Origin: Prevotella sp.
GTDB lineage: Bacteria; Bacteroidota; Bacteroidia; Bacteroidales; Bacteroidaceae
Assembly: GCA_017428925.1 (NCBI GenBank)
Contig: JAFRPY010000113.1
Location: forward strand, 19,242-83,241
Direction of reading: 5' to 3'
DNA: 64,000 bases
Shown here: positions 1 to 9,306 of the stretch, one piece after another
Position numbering within the stretch: position 1 is the first letter of the stretch
Layout of the letters: each line of letters begins with the position of its first letter
The notes under the pieces: generated by a model
Database searches by the model: none
The model's input: the letters and a program-made list of their open reading frames with translations, nothing else
Told to the model about the DNA's origin: nothing
Translations under genes and position numbers: made by a program

Positions 1-238
1 CGGCCCGGGTTATATCGCCACTCCTCAGACGGCTCCCCTGCGTGAGCGTCAGCCCGACGGTAGCCGCCATCCGTTCGATTCGTTCATCTGCGCCAAGACT
101 CCCGCAGGCCGCTGGCTTGATCCTTCTGAGTTGGGAGGTCCCGCAGTGTTCCTTGCCTCGCATGCCTCTGATGCCGTCAACGGCCACGTGCTCTATGTGG
201 ACGGAGGTATCTTGGCTTACATTGGAAAGCAGCCTTGA
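1..238 (+). CDS. kduD: 2-dehydro-3-deoxy-D-gluconate 5-dehydrogenase, C-terminal part
   Basis: This is the last 78 codons of a short-chain dehydrogenase/reductase, cut by the window edge; the reading frame starts at base 2 and ends in TGA at 236-238. The sequence runs PGYIATPQTAPLRE, then AGRWLDPSELGGPAVFLAS, then a terminal VDGGILA. The pattern 'PAGRW-DP-DLGGPAVFLAS-AS-VNG--L-VDGG' is characteristic of KduD, which works in the pectin/uronate branch of sugar catabolism and interconverts 5-keto- and 2,5-diketo-deoxygluconate with NAD. The cofactor-binding glycine motif and catalytic Tyr/Lys lie outside the window. Another SDR is possible, but the spacing of the C-terminal motifs fits KduD best. 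Confidence 0.8.
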   Translation, partial: GPGYIATPQTAPLRERQPDGSRHPFDSFICAKTPAGRWLDPSELGGPAVFLASHASDAVNGHVLYVDGGILAYIGKQP

Positions 239-260
239 TTTCTTTCGACAGAACAAAAAA

Positions 261-298
261 GGGGGACTATTCCGGATTCCGGTGCAGTCCTCTTTTCT
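261..298 (+). terminator. Rho-independent terminator of kduD
   Basis: GGACT (264-268) pairs with AGTCC (286-290) around an inner CCGG-rich stem, and is followed by TCTTTTCTTG. It lies 23 bases after the kduD stop codon. Confidence 0.6.
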
Positions 299-324
299 TG
301 TTATTATTGTTGTTCGTTTCCAAA

Positions 325-358
325 CAAAAGACCTGCAAGAACTCTTGCAGGTCTTTTG
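325..358. terminator. Bidirectional terminator between kduD and HU
   Basis: Two 16-base arms (325-340 and 343-358) are perfect inverse complements, with A/T runs at the outer ends. The hairpin sits between convergent genes and can serve both, mainly the HU gene on the minus strand. Confidence 0.75.
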
Positions 359-380
359 TGAATTTCTTTTACAAAATTGA

Positions 381-650
381 TTAGAGAGCCTCAGCCAGCT
401 CAGCACCAGCCTTAAACTTAGCAACCTTCTTTGCAGGAATCTGGATCTTCTGCTTGTTAGCGGGGTTGATACCTTCGCGAGCGGGACGCTCGTTAACGCT
501 GAAAGTACCGAAGCCAATCAGTTGAACTTTCTCACCTGCAACCAATGCGCTCTTGATAGCTGCTGTGGTAGCTTCTAATGCTTTCTTAGCATCTGTTTTT
601 GTAAGACCAGCACCTGCTGCAATCTTCTCGATTAATTCTGTTTTGTTCAT
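381..650 (-). CDS. hup: HU family DNA-binding protein
   Basis: A histone-like nucleoid protein of 89 residues, the usual HU length. It begins MNKTELIEKIAAGAGLTKTD. The central GFGTFSVNERPAREG segment and the following NPANKQKIQIPA form the beta-arm signature that inserts into the DNA minor groove. It should act as a homodimer that bends and compacts DNA. It is a single-gene unit with its own strong promoter at 711-741 on the minus strand and a terminator at 325-358. The long 5' leader, about 50 bases, is A/T rich. A second, longer HU-like protein lies at 14230-14673. Confidence 0.95.
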   Translation of the reverse strand: MNKTELIEKIAAGAGLTKTDAKKALEATTAAIKSALVAGEKVQLIGFGTFSVNERPAREGINPANKQKIQIPAKKVAKFKAGAELAEAL

Positions 651-710
651 AAGTTTTAGAAATTTGTTGAAATATTAATGTTGAAATATGAGTTGTTCAG
701 ATTTTCTTCG

Positions 711-741
711 CAAATATACTGCAATCATTTCATAAATCAAA
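711..741 (-). promoter_or_regulatory. Promoter of HU gene
   Basis: On the minus strand TTTG (738-741) is followed after 19 bases by TATATTTG (711-718), an exact Bacteroidetes -33/-7 pair. Confidence 0.85.
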
Positions 742-800
742 CAAAAAAACAAAAAAAATTGAGAAATTAACGAAAAATAGTATCTAACGTGCCGATTTTG

Positions 801-831
801 TGTGAAATAATGGATATTTTTCGTACTTTTG
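801..831 (+). promoter_or_regulatory. Promoter of rhomboid operon
   Basis: TACTTTTG (824-831) matches TAnnTTTG. A weaker -33 element, TGTG (801-804), lies 19 bases upstream. Confidence 0.65.
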
Positions 832-902
832 CAGCCGAAAGCGTCATCATGGCGCTTTTGGTGTTAAACAATGATATGTAAACAGAAACTATAAAACAAG
901 GT

Positions 903-1829
903 ATGCGTAGTATTCCTACAATAACGAAAAACCTGCTCATCATCAACTTTTTGATGTTTGTGGCAACGTTTGTTTTTCAGCGGGGTGGTATCGACCTTAA
1001 TTATCTGCTCGGACTGCATTTCTTCATGGCGAGCGATTTCCATCTTTACCAACTGCTGACCTACATGTTTATGCATGGAGGGCTGCAGCATATATTCTTC
1101 AACATGTTCGCCCTGTGGATGTTTGGTTGTGTTGTGGAGAATGTGTGGGGACCAAAGAAATTCCTTTTTTATTACATTTCTTGCGGAATTGGTGCCGGTC
1201 TGATACAGGAATTGGTGCAATATATTTCCTATTTCGCCATTGACGGACTGAACAATTATGAATATGTGAATTTGAACGGTGTAAGCGTCACCGTAGACTA
1301 TTATCTGAACCAGTTGACCACGGTTGGTGCATCGGGTGCTATCTATGGCATCCTGCTGGCTTTCGGTATGTTGTTCCCTGAGGAGCGCATTTTCATCTTT
1401 CCACTCCCCGTTCCAATTAAGGCGAAGTGGTTTATACTGGCCTATGTGGGCATTGAACTGTTCTCAGCCCTTGGAACGTCGGGCGACGGCGTTGCCCATT
1501 TTGCCCATCTTGGCGGCATGCTCTTCGGCTTCCTGATGATTCGCTACTGGAAGAAACATCCCGACGGCGGTGGAGGTTACGGTCGTTCGGGAGGACAGCA
1601 GTTCTTCGACCGGCTGCGAAACAACTGGGAGAAACGTTCGCACAAGAAGGCTGACGACAACGGCGTGCACAGCCACACGGAAAGCGATAAGGATTGGCAG
1701 TATAACCAACAGAAGCAGGCCAATCAGAAAGAGATAGACGATATTCTTGACAAAATCCGTCGTTCGGGCTATGACAGCCTGACGGAAGAGGAGAAGAAAA
1801 AACTGTTCGACGCAGGAAAAAATAGATAA
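903..1829 (+). CDS. Rhomboid family intramembrane serine protease
   Basis: A 308-residue polytopic inner-membrane protein. The catalytic Ser144 lies in GASGAIYG and the catalytic His202 in AHLGGMLFGF, the two halves of the rhomboid dyad. The HGGLQHIFFNMFALW segment at 58-72 is the conserved His/Asn oxyanion region of loop 1 and TM2. After the last membrane segment (about 210) comes a hydrophilic tail of about 95 residues with a GGGGYG stretch and a charged C-terminus (DILDKIRRSGYDSLTEEEKK). That C-terminal motif is common in Bacteroidetes rhomboids. The protease cleaves membrane-embedded substrates; none can be named here. It is followed after 4 bases by an EEP-family gene, so the two are probably co-transcribed. 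Confidence 0.93.
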   Translation: MRSIPTITKNLLIINFLMFVATFVFQRGGIDLNYLLGLHFFMASDFHLYQLLTYMFMHGGLQHIFFNMFALWMFGCVVENVWGPKKFLFYYISCGIGAGLIQELVQYISYFAIDGLNNYEYVNLNGVSVTVDYYLNQLTTVGASGAIYGILLAFGMLFPEERIFIFPLPVPIKAKWFILAYVGIELFSALGTSGDGVAHFAHLGGMLFGFLMIRYWKKHPDGGGGYGRSGGQQFFDRLRNNWEKRSHKKADDNGVHSHTESDKDWQYNQQKQANQKEIDDILDKIRRSGYDSLTEEEKKKLFDAGKNR

Positions 1830-1833
1830 AGGG

Positions 1834-2919
1834 TTGAAGGGATTAAAGAAGTTCACGGTGAATATGATAGTGGGAGCCAACGTGGCTACCATTGTACTGA
1901 TGCTCTTGGTGGGATATAGCGACAGGCTTGACCCCACAGTTCATCCCATGCTTTCGTGTCTGGGACTGATTTTCCCCATCTTTCTTCTGCTGAATCTCTG
2001 TTTTCTGATATTTTGGTCATTATTCAGCCTGAAGCGGACGATTGTCCCGATAGCTGGTTTCCTGATAGCCTATTCACCTGTGCGCACTTATTTCCCACTG
2101 AATTTTGGGGAGAAGGAGAAGCCTAACCTGAAAATGGTGAGCTACAACACGGGCGGCTGTTCGGTCGACGAAAAAGGCGTCAGGGGAGGTGGCCTGAAGG
2201 GGGCACTTGACTATATCCAGCGTAGTGATGTTGACATTGCCTGCCTTCAGGAAGTGACGCTCTCCGAGAAAACCCGTGAAATGTTAGGCAACCGTTTCCC
2301 ATACTCGGCGTCCCTGTATTTCCGCTATTCCGACAGTGGAGTGACGCTCTTGAGCAAATATCCCATCATCAGGAAAGAAGTCATAGAATTTGAGAAAGGA
2401 AGCACCCAGAGCGCTGCCTTCTTTGTGGATGTCAACGGGACGGAAGTGATTTTCGTGAACAATCATCTGGAGTCGACAAGACTCTCCCTTGAAGAGCGCA
2501 ACGATTTCGAAAATATGGTTCATGGAGGGACGAAGAGCAGTACTGTCCGTGACGAGTCTAAGCGGCTGCTGGTGAAATTAGGCGACCGCAATGCCGTTCG
2601 TGCCCGCCAGGTGAAGGCCCTTTCCCGTTTCCTTGCTGAGCATGAAGGGGCACCAGTCATCCTTTGTGGAGATTTCAACGACTCGCCGATTTCCTATCCC
2701 CATTACGCAATGTCAAGACGACTGACCGACTGTTTCCGCGAGTCGGGCAACGGTCTGGGATGGACTTTCTTCCGCAATGCCATCCATGTGCGTATTGACC
2801 ACATTTTCTGCTCGTCCCATTTTGTGCCCTGCATGTGCAAAGTTGACACAAAAGTCACTTCAAGTGACCATTATCCGCTCCTTTGTAGCTTGAAAATGCA
2901 GGGAAAAACACAAAAATAG
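1834..2919 (+). CDS. Membrane-anchored endonuclease/exonuclease/phosphatase family protein
   Basis: 361 residues from a TTG start 4 bases after the rhomboid stop; an ATG at 1864 would shorten it by 10 residues. The TTG is preferred because it keeps the operon spacing and a Lys-rich N-terminus before the first membrane helix. Three hydrophobic segments (about 11-28, 40-65, 68-85) precede an extracytoplasmic EEP domain from about residue 98. Catalytic landmarks are VSYNTGG, LQEVT, GDFNDSP and SDHYPL, i.e. the Asn, Glu, Asp-x-Asn and Ser-Asp-His metal-binding set. The family includes nucleases and phosphoinositide phosphatases; the substrate cannot be assigned. Confidence 0.88.
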   Translation: MKGLKKFTVNMIVGANVATIVLMLLVGYSDRLDPTVHPMLSCLGLIFPIFLLLNLCFLIFWSLFSLKRTIVPIAGFLIAYSPVRTYFPLNFGEKEKPNLKMVSYNTGGCSVDEKGVRGGGLKGALDYIQRSDVDIACLQEVTLSEKTREMLGNRFPYSASLYFRYSDSGVTLLSKYPIIRKEVIEFEKGSTQSAAFFVDVNGTEVIFVNNHLESTRLSLEERNDFENMVHGGTKSSTVRDESKRLLVKLGDRNAVRARQVKALSRFLAEHEGAPVILCGDFNDSPISYPHYAMSRRLTDCFRESGNGLGWTFFRNAIHVRIDHIFCSSHFVPCMCKVDTKVTSSDHYPLLCSLKMQGKTQK

Positions 2920-2939
2920 TGCAAATATTGCACTTAAAT

Positions 2940-2970
2940 TTCGTTAAGTTGCGAAAAATGACTATCTTTG
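2940..2970 (+). promoter_or_regulatory. Promoter of secDF
   Basis: TATCTTTG (2963-2970) is preceded after 19 bases by TTCG (2940-2943), one mismatch from TTTG. The leader to the ATG is about 50 bases. Confidence 0.65.
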
Positions 2971-3024
2971 CACGCTATTTTGTGCATTTAATAAGAAATA
3001 TTATTTAAATAACATAACAAAAAA

Positions 3025-6000
3025 ATGCAAAACAAAGGTATCGTAATCTGCGTAGCCGTCCTTTTGACGCTCGCAAGTATCTTCTACCTGAGTTTCTCTG
3101 CAGCAACCAGCTACTTTGATTCTCAGGCAGCAAAGATCAAAGACCCGGTAGCACAGCAGGACTATAAGGATTCTGTGAAGTATCTGGGTGTCTACTCTTA
3201 CCAGAAATGCCTTGAGACACAGATTGGCCTCGGCCTCGACCTCAAGGGCGGTATGAATGTTATCCTCGAAATCTCTGTGCCCGATGTGGTAGAGGTTCTC
3301 GCCGACCACAAGACCGACGCGGCTTTCGTGAAGTCAATGCAAGAGGCTAAGAAGGAAGAGGAAACCAGTCAGAGTGATTTCATCACGCTGTTTATCAATG
3401 CTTACCACAAGAATGCCCCAGGTCATCGCCTGGCTGAAATCTTTGCCACTCAGCAGCTGAAGGGTAAAGTCAGCACACAGAGCACCGACAAGGAAGTGGA
3501 GAATGCTCTGCGCACTGAGGTGCAGTCGGCCATCGACAACTCGTTCAACGTGGTTCGCAACCGTATCGATAAGTTCGGCGTGGTTCAGCCAAATATCCAA
3601 AAGCTTGAAGGCCAGCAGGGCCGTATCATGGTTGAAATGCCGGGTATCCGTGAACCGGAGCGCGTGCGTAAGCTGCTCCAGGGTAGTGCTAACCTTGAGT
3701 TCTGGGAGACCTATAACAGCAACGAGGTGCTGCCTTACCTGAACCAGCTCGACCAGCGTGTTGCCAATGGCGGTCAGGTTGAGGAAAAAGACACTGTTGC
3801 CGTCGACACTGCTGCCGTGAAGGCTGAGATAGCCAAGGCTGAAGCTCAGAAACCGAAGTTCGAGGTGAAGAAGAACGACACGAAGGCCGCTGCCGAAAAG
3901 CCTGCCGTTGAAGATGAGAAGGCTCTCGAGGCTGCAAGACAGCAGCACCCGCTGCTCTCCAGACTGCAGACAATGGGTAACCAGCTCAGCCTGGTGGGTC
4001 TGGCAAACGTTCGCGATACTGCTGCCATCAATGCCATCATCTATGGCGACGTGGCTAAGCAGGTTCTGCCTTCTGATGTGAAACTCGTTTGGAGTGCCAA
4101 GCCTACAGACTTGGTTTCTGGCGGTAAGAACATCTTCGAACTTCATGCACTGAAGGTTACAGAATCCAGCGGTCGTGCTCCGTTAGAGGGCGACGTTATC
4201 GTGGATGCCAAGGATGAGTTCGAGCAGATGTCGGGCCGTCCCAGCGTTTCGATGAGCATGAATTCCGACGGTGCCCGTCGCTGGGCACAGCTCACCAAGG
4301 CCAATGTGGGCAAGGCTGTTGCCATTGTCCTCGACGGCGTGGTTTATTCTGCTCCCCGTGTGAACAGCGAGATTTCTGGCGGTAACTCTCAGATTACCGG
4401 TAACTTCACTATTGAAGACACGAAAGACTTGGCAACGACACTGAAGTCGGGACGTATGCCTGCGCCTGCACGTATCGTACAGGAAGAGGTGGTTGGTCCT
4501 ACGCTCGGTAAACAGTCTATTCAGCAGGGTATCTGGTCGTTCATCATTGCCTTCATTCTCCTGATGATTTACATGGTGGCTATGTACGGTCTTATCCCCG
4601 GTATGATGGCCAACTGCGCTCTTATCGTCAACCTGTTCTTTACGCTCGGTATTCTTACCTCGTTCCAGGCCGCACTGACCATGTCGGGACTTGCGGGTAT
4701 TGTGCTTACGTTGGGTACGGCTGTGGATGCCAACGTGCTTATCTATGAACGTATCAAGGAAGAGATGCGTAACGGCAAGGACATCAAGAATGCCCTGAAG
4801 GCCGGTTACAGCAATGCGTTCAGCGCTATCTTCGACTCCAACTTGACGAGTATCATTACTGGTGTCATCCTGCTCTACTTCGGTACAGGTCCTGTGAAGG
4901 GCTTCGCTACCACTTGGATCATCGGTATCTTCTGCTCGTTCTTCACCGCTGTGTTCCTGACACGTATTGTCTATGAATGGCGTCACAAGCACGACAAGTG
5001 GCTCGGTCTTACCTTCAGCACTCCGTTGTCGAAGAACCTGCTGCAGAATATGAAGATTCCTTTCATGTCGTTCTACAAGAAGACCTTCATCATCATGGCC
5101 ATTGCCGCCGTTATCTTCCTTATCAGTTTTGCTGTTCGCGGTCTCAGCCAGAGCATCGACTTCACTGGTGGTCGTAACTATGTGGTGGCATTTGAGAATG
5201 GTGTGCAGCCTGAGGAAATCCGTTCAATCATCGCCGAGGCTTATCCCGGCAGCAACACATCGGCTATCGCCCTTGGTACAGATGGCAAGACCATCCGTAT
5301 TTCTACGAACTATAAGATTGAGTCTAACCTCCCGACTACCGACGACGAGTGTGAGACCATTCTCTATAACGCCCTGAAGAAGCACGGCCTCGTCAGTCAG
5401 GCTGATGTGGAGTCGTTCAAGAATCCCGATGTACGCGAAGGCGGTTCTATTATTTCTTCGCAGAAGGTAGGTCCTTCTGTGGCTAAGGACATCACATACG
5501 GCGCTATCGTTTCCGTCATCATCGCCCTTATCGCCATCTTCCTCTACATCCTGCTCCGTTTCCGCAACGTAGCCTTCTCTGTAGGTTCTGTGGTGGCTCT
5601 GGCATGCGATACGCTCATCGTGCTCGGCCTCTATTCACTCTGCTGGGGTTGGATGCCGTTCTCGCTCGAGATAGACCAGACGTTCATCGGTGCTATCCTT
5701 ACCGTGATAGGTTACTCTATCAACGATAAGGTGGTGGTGTTCGACCGTATCCGTGAGAACCTCGGTCTCTATCCCAAGAAGGACAAGCAGCAGCTCTTCA
5801 ACGAGTCTATCAACCAGACACTGGCCCGTACCATCAACACCTCTGTCTCTACGTTGATCGTGCTCCTCTGCATCTTTATCCTTGCAGGTGCCAGCATCCG
5901 CTCGTTTGCTTTTGCAATGATTCTCGGTGTGATCTTCGGTACACTTTCTTCTATCTTCATCGCTTCTCCCGTTGCTTACCTTGTGATGGGTAGAAAGATT

Positions 6001-6033
6001 AAGGATAGCGACGTTGAGGTGGCCAAGAAATAA
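3025..6033 (+). CDS. secDF: Fused protein translocase subunit SecDF
   Basis: 1002 residues. It uses the proton motive force to help pull preproteins through SecYEG on the periplasmic side. TM1 (about 5-25) is followed by GLGLDLKGGMNVIL (68-81), the SecD hallmark, and a large periplasmic domain. That domain carries an Ala/Lys/Glu-rich low-complexity insert near residues 248-300, a typical variable linker. SecD TM2-6 contain TAVDANVLIYERIKEEM, with the Asp essential for proton transport. The SecF half starts near 675, with SIDFTGG and then TVIGYSINDKVVVFDRIREN. The fusion and the about 1000-residue length are normal for Bacteroidetes. It is monocistronic, with its own promoter and a strong terminator. 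Confidence 0.97.
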   Translation: MQNKGIVICVAVLLTLASIFYLSFSAATSYFDSQAAKIKDPVAQQDYKDSVKYLGVYSYQKCLETQIGLGLDLKGGMNVILEISVPDVVEVLADHKTDAAFVKSMQEAKKEEETSQSDFITLFINAYHKNAPGHRLAEIFATQQLKGKVSTQSTDKEVENALRTEVQSAIDNSFNVVRNRIDKFGVVQPNIQKLEGQQGRIMVEMPGIREPERVRKLLQGSANLEFWETYNSNEVLPYLNQLDQRVANGGQVEEKDTVAVDTAAVKAEIAKAEAQKPKFEVKKNDTKAAAEKPAVEDEKALEAARQQHPLLSRLQTMGNQLSLVGLANVRDTAAINAIIYGDVAKQVLPSDVKLVWSAKPTDLVSGGKNIFELHALKVTESSGRAPLEGDVIVDAKDEFEQMSGRPSVSMSMNSDGARRWAQLTKANVGKAVAIVLDGVVYSAPRVNSEISGGNSQITGNFTIEDTKDLATTLKSGRMPAPARIVQEEVVGPTLGKQSIQQGIWSFIIAFILLMIYMVAMYGLIPGMMANCALIVNLFFTLGILTSFQAALTMSGLAGIVLTLGTAVDANVLIYERIKEEMRNGKDIKNALKAGYSNAFSAIFDSNLTSIITGVILLYFGTGPVKGFATTWIIGIFCSFFTAVFLTRIVYEWRHKHDKWLGLTFSTPLSKNLLQNMKIPFMSFYKKTFIIMAIAAVIFLISFAVRGLSQSIDFTGGRNYVVAFENGVQPEEIRSIIAEAYPGSNTSAIALGTDGKTIRISTNYKIESNLPTTDDECETILYNALKKHGLVSQADVESFKNPDVREGGSIISSQKVGPSVAKDITYGAIVSVIIALIAIFLYILLRFRNVAFSVGSVVALACDTLIVLGLYSLCWGWMPFSLEIDQTFIGAILTVIGYSINDKVVVFDRIRENLGLYPKKDKQQLFNESINQTLARTINTSVSTLIVLLCIFILAGASIRSFAFAMILGVIFGTLSSIFIASPVAYLVMGRKIKDSDVEVAKK

Positions 6034-6048
6034 GTTCACCTAAATCAT

Positions 6049-6099
6049 AAAACAATTCGTCCGCAAGACTCTTTCAAGTTCTTGCGGACGAATTGTTTT
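6049..6099. terminator. Bidirectional terminator between secDF and deoD
   Basis: Perfect 20-bp arms (6049-6068 and 6080-6099) with an 11-base loop; the A-rich and T-rich outer ends give a U-tract on either strand. It serves the convergent secDF and deoD transcripts. Confidence 0.9.
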
Positions 6100-6116
6100 A
6101 TATCTGCTATAACTAT

Positions 6117-6827
6117 CTATACGATGCCGAAAGCCACATCCATCATCTTGGTGAAGCCTAATTGCCGCTCCTCGGCAGTGGTTGCCTCGCCCGTGATAAG
6201 AGAGTCGCTGATGGTGCAGATGCACAGCGCACGTGCTCCGCAGCGGGCGGCGTTCATATAGAGGGCGGCAGCCTCCATCTCTACGGCCAGCACGCCCATC
6301 TTCTGCCACTGTGGGGTGGCGGGGGTCTCATCGTAGAAAACATCAGAAGAATAGATGTTACCCACCATGTAGCGATGGCCTAACTTGTCAGCGCAATCGG
6401 CAGCGGCCCGCAGCAGCCCGAAGTCAGCGATGGGGGCAAAGTTGCCGGGTAGCTGATACTGGGCAGCATAGTTGCTGTTGGTGCAAGCACCCTGACCAAA
6501 GACGAGGTCGCCGATATGCAGGTCGGGACACATGGAACCGGCAGAACCAACGCGGATGATGGTCTTAACGCCGAAAAAGTTGAACAGCTCGTAGGAATAG
6601 ATACCCATTGAAGGCATGCCCATGCCGTGCCCTTGCACAGAGAGGGTTTTGCCCTTATAGGTTCCTGTGTAGCCTAACATTCCGCGCACATTGTTGTACT
6701 GTACGGGATTTTCCAGAAATCGCTCTGCCATGAATTTGGCACGCAGGGGGTCGCCCGCCATGATGACGGTCTCAGCAATCTCGCCATACTTGGCTCCGAT
6801 GTGCGGGGTTGGTGTTTTGTCTTTCAT
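6117..6827 (-). CDS. deoD: Purine-nucleoside phosphorylase, DeoD type
   Basis: 236 residues, the usual length of hexameric DeoD. It splits purine (deoxy)ribonucleosides with phosphate in purine salvage. Visible landmarks are MAGDPLRA (phosphate-binding Arg29), NNVRG (Arg48), IIRVGSAGS (Arg92), VEMEAAALY (ribose-binding Glu near 183-185) and TISDS (Asp208, which protonates the base). The start lies 14 bases after the CotH-kinase gene on the same strand, so it may be the last gene of that transcript, although the functions look unrelated. Confidence 0.95.
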   Translation of the reverse strand: MKDKTPTPHIGAKYGEIAETVIMAGDPLRAKFMAERFLENPVQYNNVRGMLGYTGTYKGKTLSVQGHGMGMPSMGIYSYELFNFFGVKTIIRVGSAGSMCPDLHIGDLVFGQGACTNSNYAAQYQLPGNFAPIADFGLLRAAADCADKLGHRYMVGNIYSSDVFYDETPATPQWQKMGVLAVEMEAAALYMNAARCGARALCICTISDSLITGEATTAEERQLGFTKMMDVAFGIV

Positions 6828-6841
6828 AATGAATCGGATTT

Positions 6842-9295
6842 TTAGTTTTTTATCTTAATGCTCTCACTGCCCACTTTCAACACGTAGACACGGTGGGGGA
6901 TAAGTGGGAGCGTTATTTCTGTTCCGTTGCTTACAGATTCCGAAATGAGTACGCCTTGAAGGTCGTAGAGTGCCACACGGACACCGTCGGAAACATTGCT
7001 GACAGTGAGCTGGTTGCCCGTAGAACGCCACGACCACGGTCTCACTTCCTGTTGTTGGATGCCGTCGGCAGGTCCCAGTTTGGCATTGATGATCAATCTT
7101 GAACATGCCGGCATTGTGAAAGTGCAGGCAGAGCCTTCATAGTCGACGGTGGAAGTACCGTTATTGGTGATGATGACTGCTGTCCATCCAATAACTTGCT
7201 GCCCGTCTGCGTGAGTACCTTCCAGCTTCACCTCTCTTCCCTGGAAGAACTTACCGTCGAAATAGCCCTTTGTCAGTTTGATGCCGTTAAAGCTAATATC
7301 CAGGTTGGCAAGGGTAGAGTTGATAACCATTTGAATGGTACTGCCAAGTTTGTAGTAATTTTTGAGGTGCTCGTAGAAATAATCGGTACGCTTTTTCAGC
7401 CAGTTACGCGAATTGTTCAGTTCCTCAGAATAGTTGGGCCACCACTTGTTGAAGAGCTCACGGTGGTAGGGATATTCGGTTTTAATCATGTTGTACATGG
7501 GATCCCAGATGGCTCGCACGCTTTTTTCGTTAAGGAAATCGCCCATGTATATGGCGCAGCGGTCGATGAACTCTCGCTTCAGGTTGCTGTCTTCCATCAT
7601 TCGGCGGAACAGGCGTGTGCCCGACCATGCGTTTCCCCAGCCATTGTGGTCGTTGTCGTAACCGTCTTCATTCACCCATGCTATGGTATTATAGTTGGGA
7701 TTGGCCCCGTAGAGTCCGAGACCAAAATCAGTGTCCTTAGCTATCCAGCGCCATTTGCCGTTTTCCGTACGCGGACGCCACATGACGATGTTGTTGCACG
7801 GGAAGTCCTCGTTGTCGAAGTAGAGGTTCATGATCATCAGGTTGAAGAACTCCTCCCAGTCCATCCACTGTGCATACTCGGCCAGTGTGTGGTTGTGTTC
7901 GGCATAGAACTCCTTGAATGCATTGTAGTTATCCCACGTGCCTTCCTTCAGCTCGTTCCAGTTCTCAAACATGTCGATGTCTTCCAGTCCGTCGTAGTTG
8001 GTGTAGATGTTGTCCTCGTTGGAGCGCTCGCGAATGTTAAGCATGCCGCGGTATTTACCATTGATATAGATAATGGCAGGGCGCCATGCTTGCCAGTCGA
8101 GGTCTGCGTTTTGGGCCATGGCGCGCTGGATGATGGCATCTCGGTTGTAGAGATAGTCGAAGTCGTTGCCCGAATTGCGGAGCACGAGCGACTTGAATTC
8201 GATTAGTCCCGGCTTTTGGTCGGGGAAGAATTCGTAAGTGAACCGTTTGGTGCCAAAGCGCTTATTGGCGTAGATGGCCAGCGACTTCAGTTTGTTGCTA
8301 CGCGTAGCACCGCCTTGTATGCGGGTTTCGCATAGTTGGTTGATAAAACTCTGCTTTCCTGCTGTTTCGAACATCTCGATATTAATCGGACGGCGCCAGT
8401 TGAATTCGTAGTTCTTTTTTCCGTTCTGATATGTCCCATCCACATAGATGCCTATCATTGCATCGTTTAAATAGCGGTCGTTCGTCATGATGGAGATGAC
8501 GGGAAGTGTCAGCTGACGGTTGGTGGGGAAGAAGATGTACGAGTGACAAGTGGAACGGGGCGACAGATAGCCGTCGCAGAAAAGCTTGGCCCGAACCACC
8601 TTGGTGTCTTCGATGTAGAAGGAACTGAAGATGTCGCTTGTAGCCGTAGGCTCTGAACCGTCGGTAGTGTAGCGAATCACCGTACCCTCAGGAGCACCCT
8701 CTGGCAGTGATATGTCCAGCCGGAATTTTGTGCCGTTCTCAAACACCTGGCCCGTCTTGCTGAATACGGGCATGCCGAGGAGGTTCTTTGCATCGCAAAT
8801 TTCCCCTGTATTGGCCTTGCCGGGTGTCGGCGTGAGCTGATAGCCCCACTCGTCGGCACCGTCGGTCTTGCGTCCGTAGGCGATGTTGGGGGCGGGCTGC
8901 TTCTTCATCTCAGCCTTGTCAACGAGTGTGTTGTCTTGAAACAGGTAGGCTCCGCCTTTTCCTGAGTCTATTCGGAAGTCCGTGTGCAGTCCGCTGGCTT
9001 CTTTGTCACAATAAATCAAGACATATTGTTTGGGTTGCACGGTTTGGCTGGGCAACTGCCAGGCCCCATTGGCATTTTCGCTGAGGCCAAGTTTGTATTG
9101 GTTGAGATTCACCGACGTGGAACCAGCATTATACAGTTCCACCCAAGAGTCGGGAAAATCGTTGAGATCGTCCATTATGCAGTCGATGTTCGACTGCATC
9201 AGCTCGTTGATAACCAGTGTCGGGGTTTCGTTAGCAGCATGCGTAAACGATGCTGCTAACGATAAGACAGTTAAAAGAATAATGGACGGTCTCAT
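6842..9295 (-). CDS. CotH-kinase family secreted protein with lamin-tail domain (copy A)
   Basis: 817 residues with a signal peptide (about 1-20, ending AASFTHA). Domains in order: a lamin-tail-like domain (about 27-165; [25 protein letters not shown]), a chitobiase/FN3-like domain (about 185-255; [15 protein letters not shown]) and a CotH kinase-like domain (about 265-640; [25 protein letters not shown] with the metal-binding Asp). A beta-rich region and a C-terminal sorting-like tail ([10 protein letters not shown]...VYVLKVGS) follow. CotH is an atypical protein kinase in spore coats; the substrate of the Bacteroidetes proteins is unknown. The next gene upstream is a close paralogue 11 bases away, with long near-identical DNA stretches, so this is a tandem duplication. 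Confidence 0.88.
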   Translation of the reverse strand: MRPSIILLTVLSLAASFTHAANETPTLVINELMQSNIDCIMDDLNDFPDSWVELYNAGSTSVNLNQYKLGLSENANGAWQLPSQTVQPKQYVLIYCDKEASGLHTDFRIDSGKGGAYLFQDNTLVDKAEMKKQPAPNIAYGRKTDGADEWGYQLTPTPGKANTGEICDAKNLLGMPVFSKTGQVFENGTKFRLDISLPEGAPEGTVIRYTTDGSEPTATSDIFSSFYIEDTKVVRAKLFCDGYLSPRSTCHSYIFFPTNRQLTLPVISIMTNDRYLNDAMIGIYVDGTYQNGKKNYEFNWRRPINIEMFETAGKQSFINQLCETRIQGGATRSNKLKSLAIYANKRFGTKRFTYEFFPDQKPGLIEFKSLVLRNSGNDFDYLYNRDAIIQRAMAQNADLDWQAWRPAIIYINGKYRGMLNIRERSNEDNIYTNYDGLEDIDMFENWNELKEGTWDNYNAFKEFYAEHNHTLAEYAQWMDWEEFFNLMIMNLYFDNEDFPCNNIVMWRPRTENGKWRWIAKDTDFGLGLYGANPNYNTIAWVNEDGYDNDHNGWGNAWSGTRLFRRMMEDSNLKREFIDRCAIYMGDFLNEKSVRAIWDPMYNMIKTEYPYHRELFNKWWPNYSEELNNSRNWLKKRTDYFYEHLKNYYKLGSTIQMVINSTLANLDISFNGIKLTKGYFDGKFFQGREVKLEGTHADGQQVIGWTAVIITNNGTSTVDYEGSACTFTMPACSRLIINAKLGPADGIQQQEVRPWSWRSTGNQLTVSNVSDGVRVALYDLQGVLISESVSNGTEITLPLIPHRVYVLKVGSESIKIKN

Positions 9296-9306
9296 TCTGT
9301 TCGGAT

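Noticed and set aside
3785-3930. Foreign insert in secDF
   Set aside because: The Ala/Lys/Glu-rich stretch is a normal low-complexity linker of the SecD periplasmic domain, with the same codon bias as its surroundings.
7196-8206. Long plus-strand open frame opposite the CotH gene
   Set aside because: Composition (Val/His-rich, no motif) and position show it is the antisense shadow of the real minus-strand gene.
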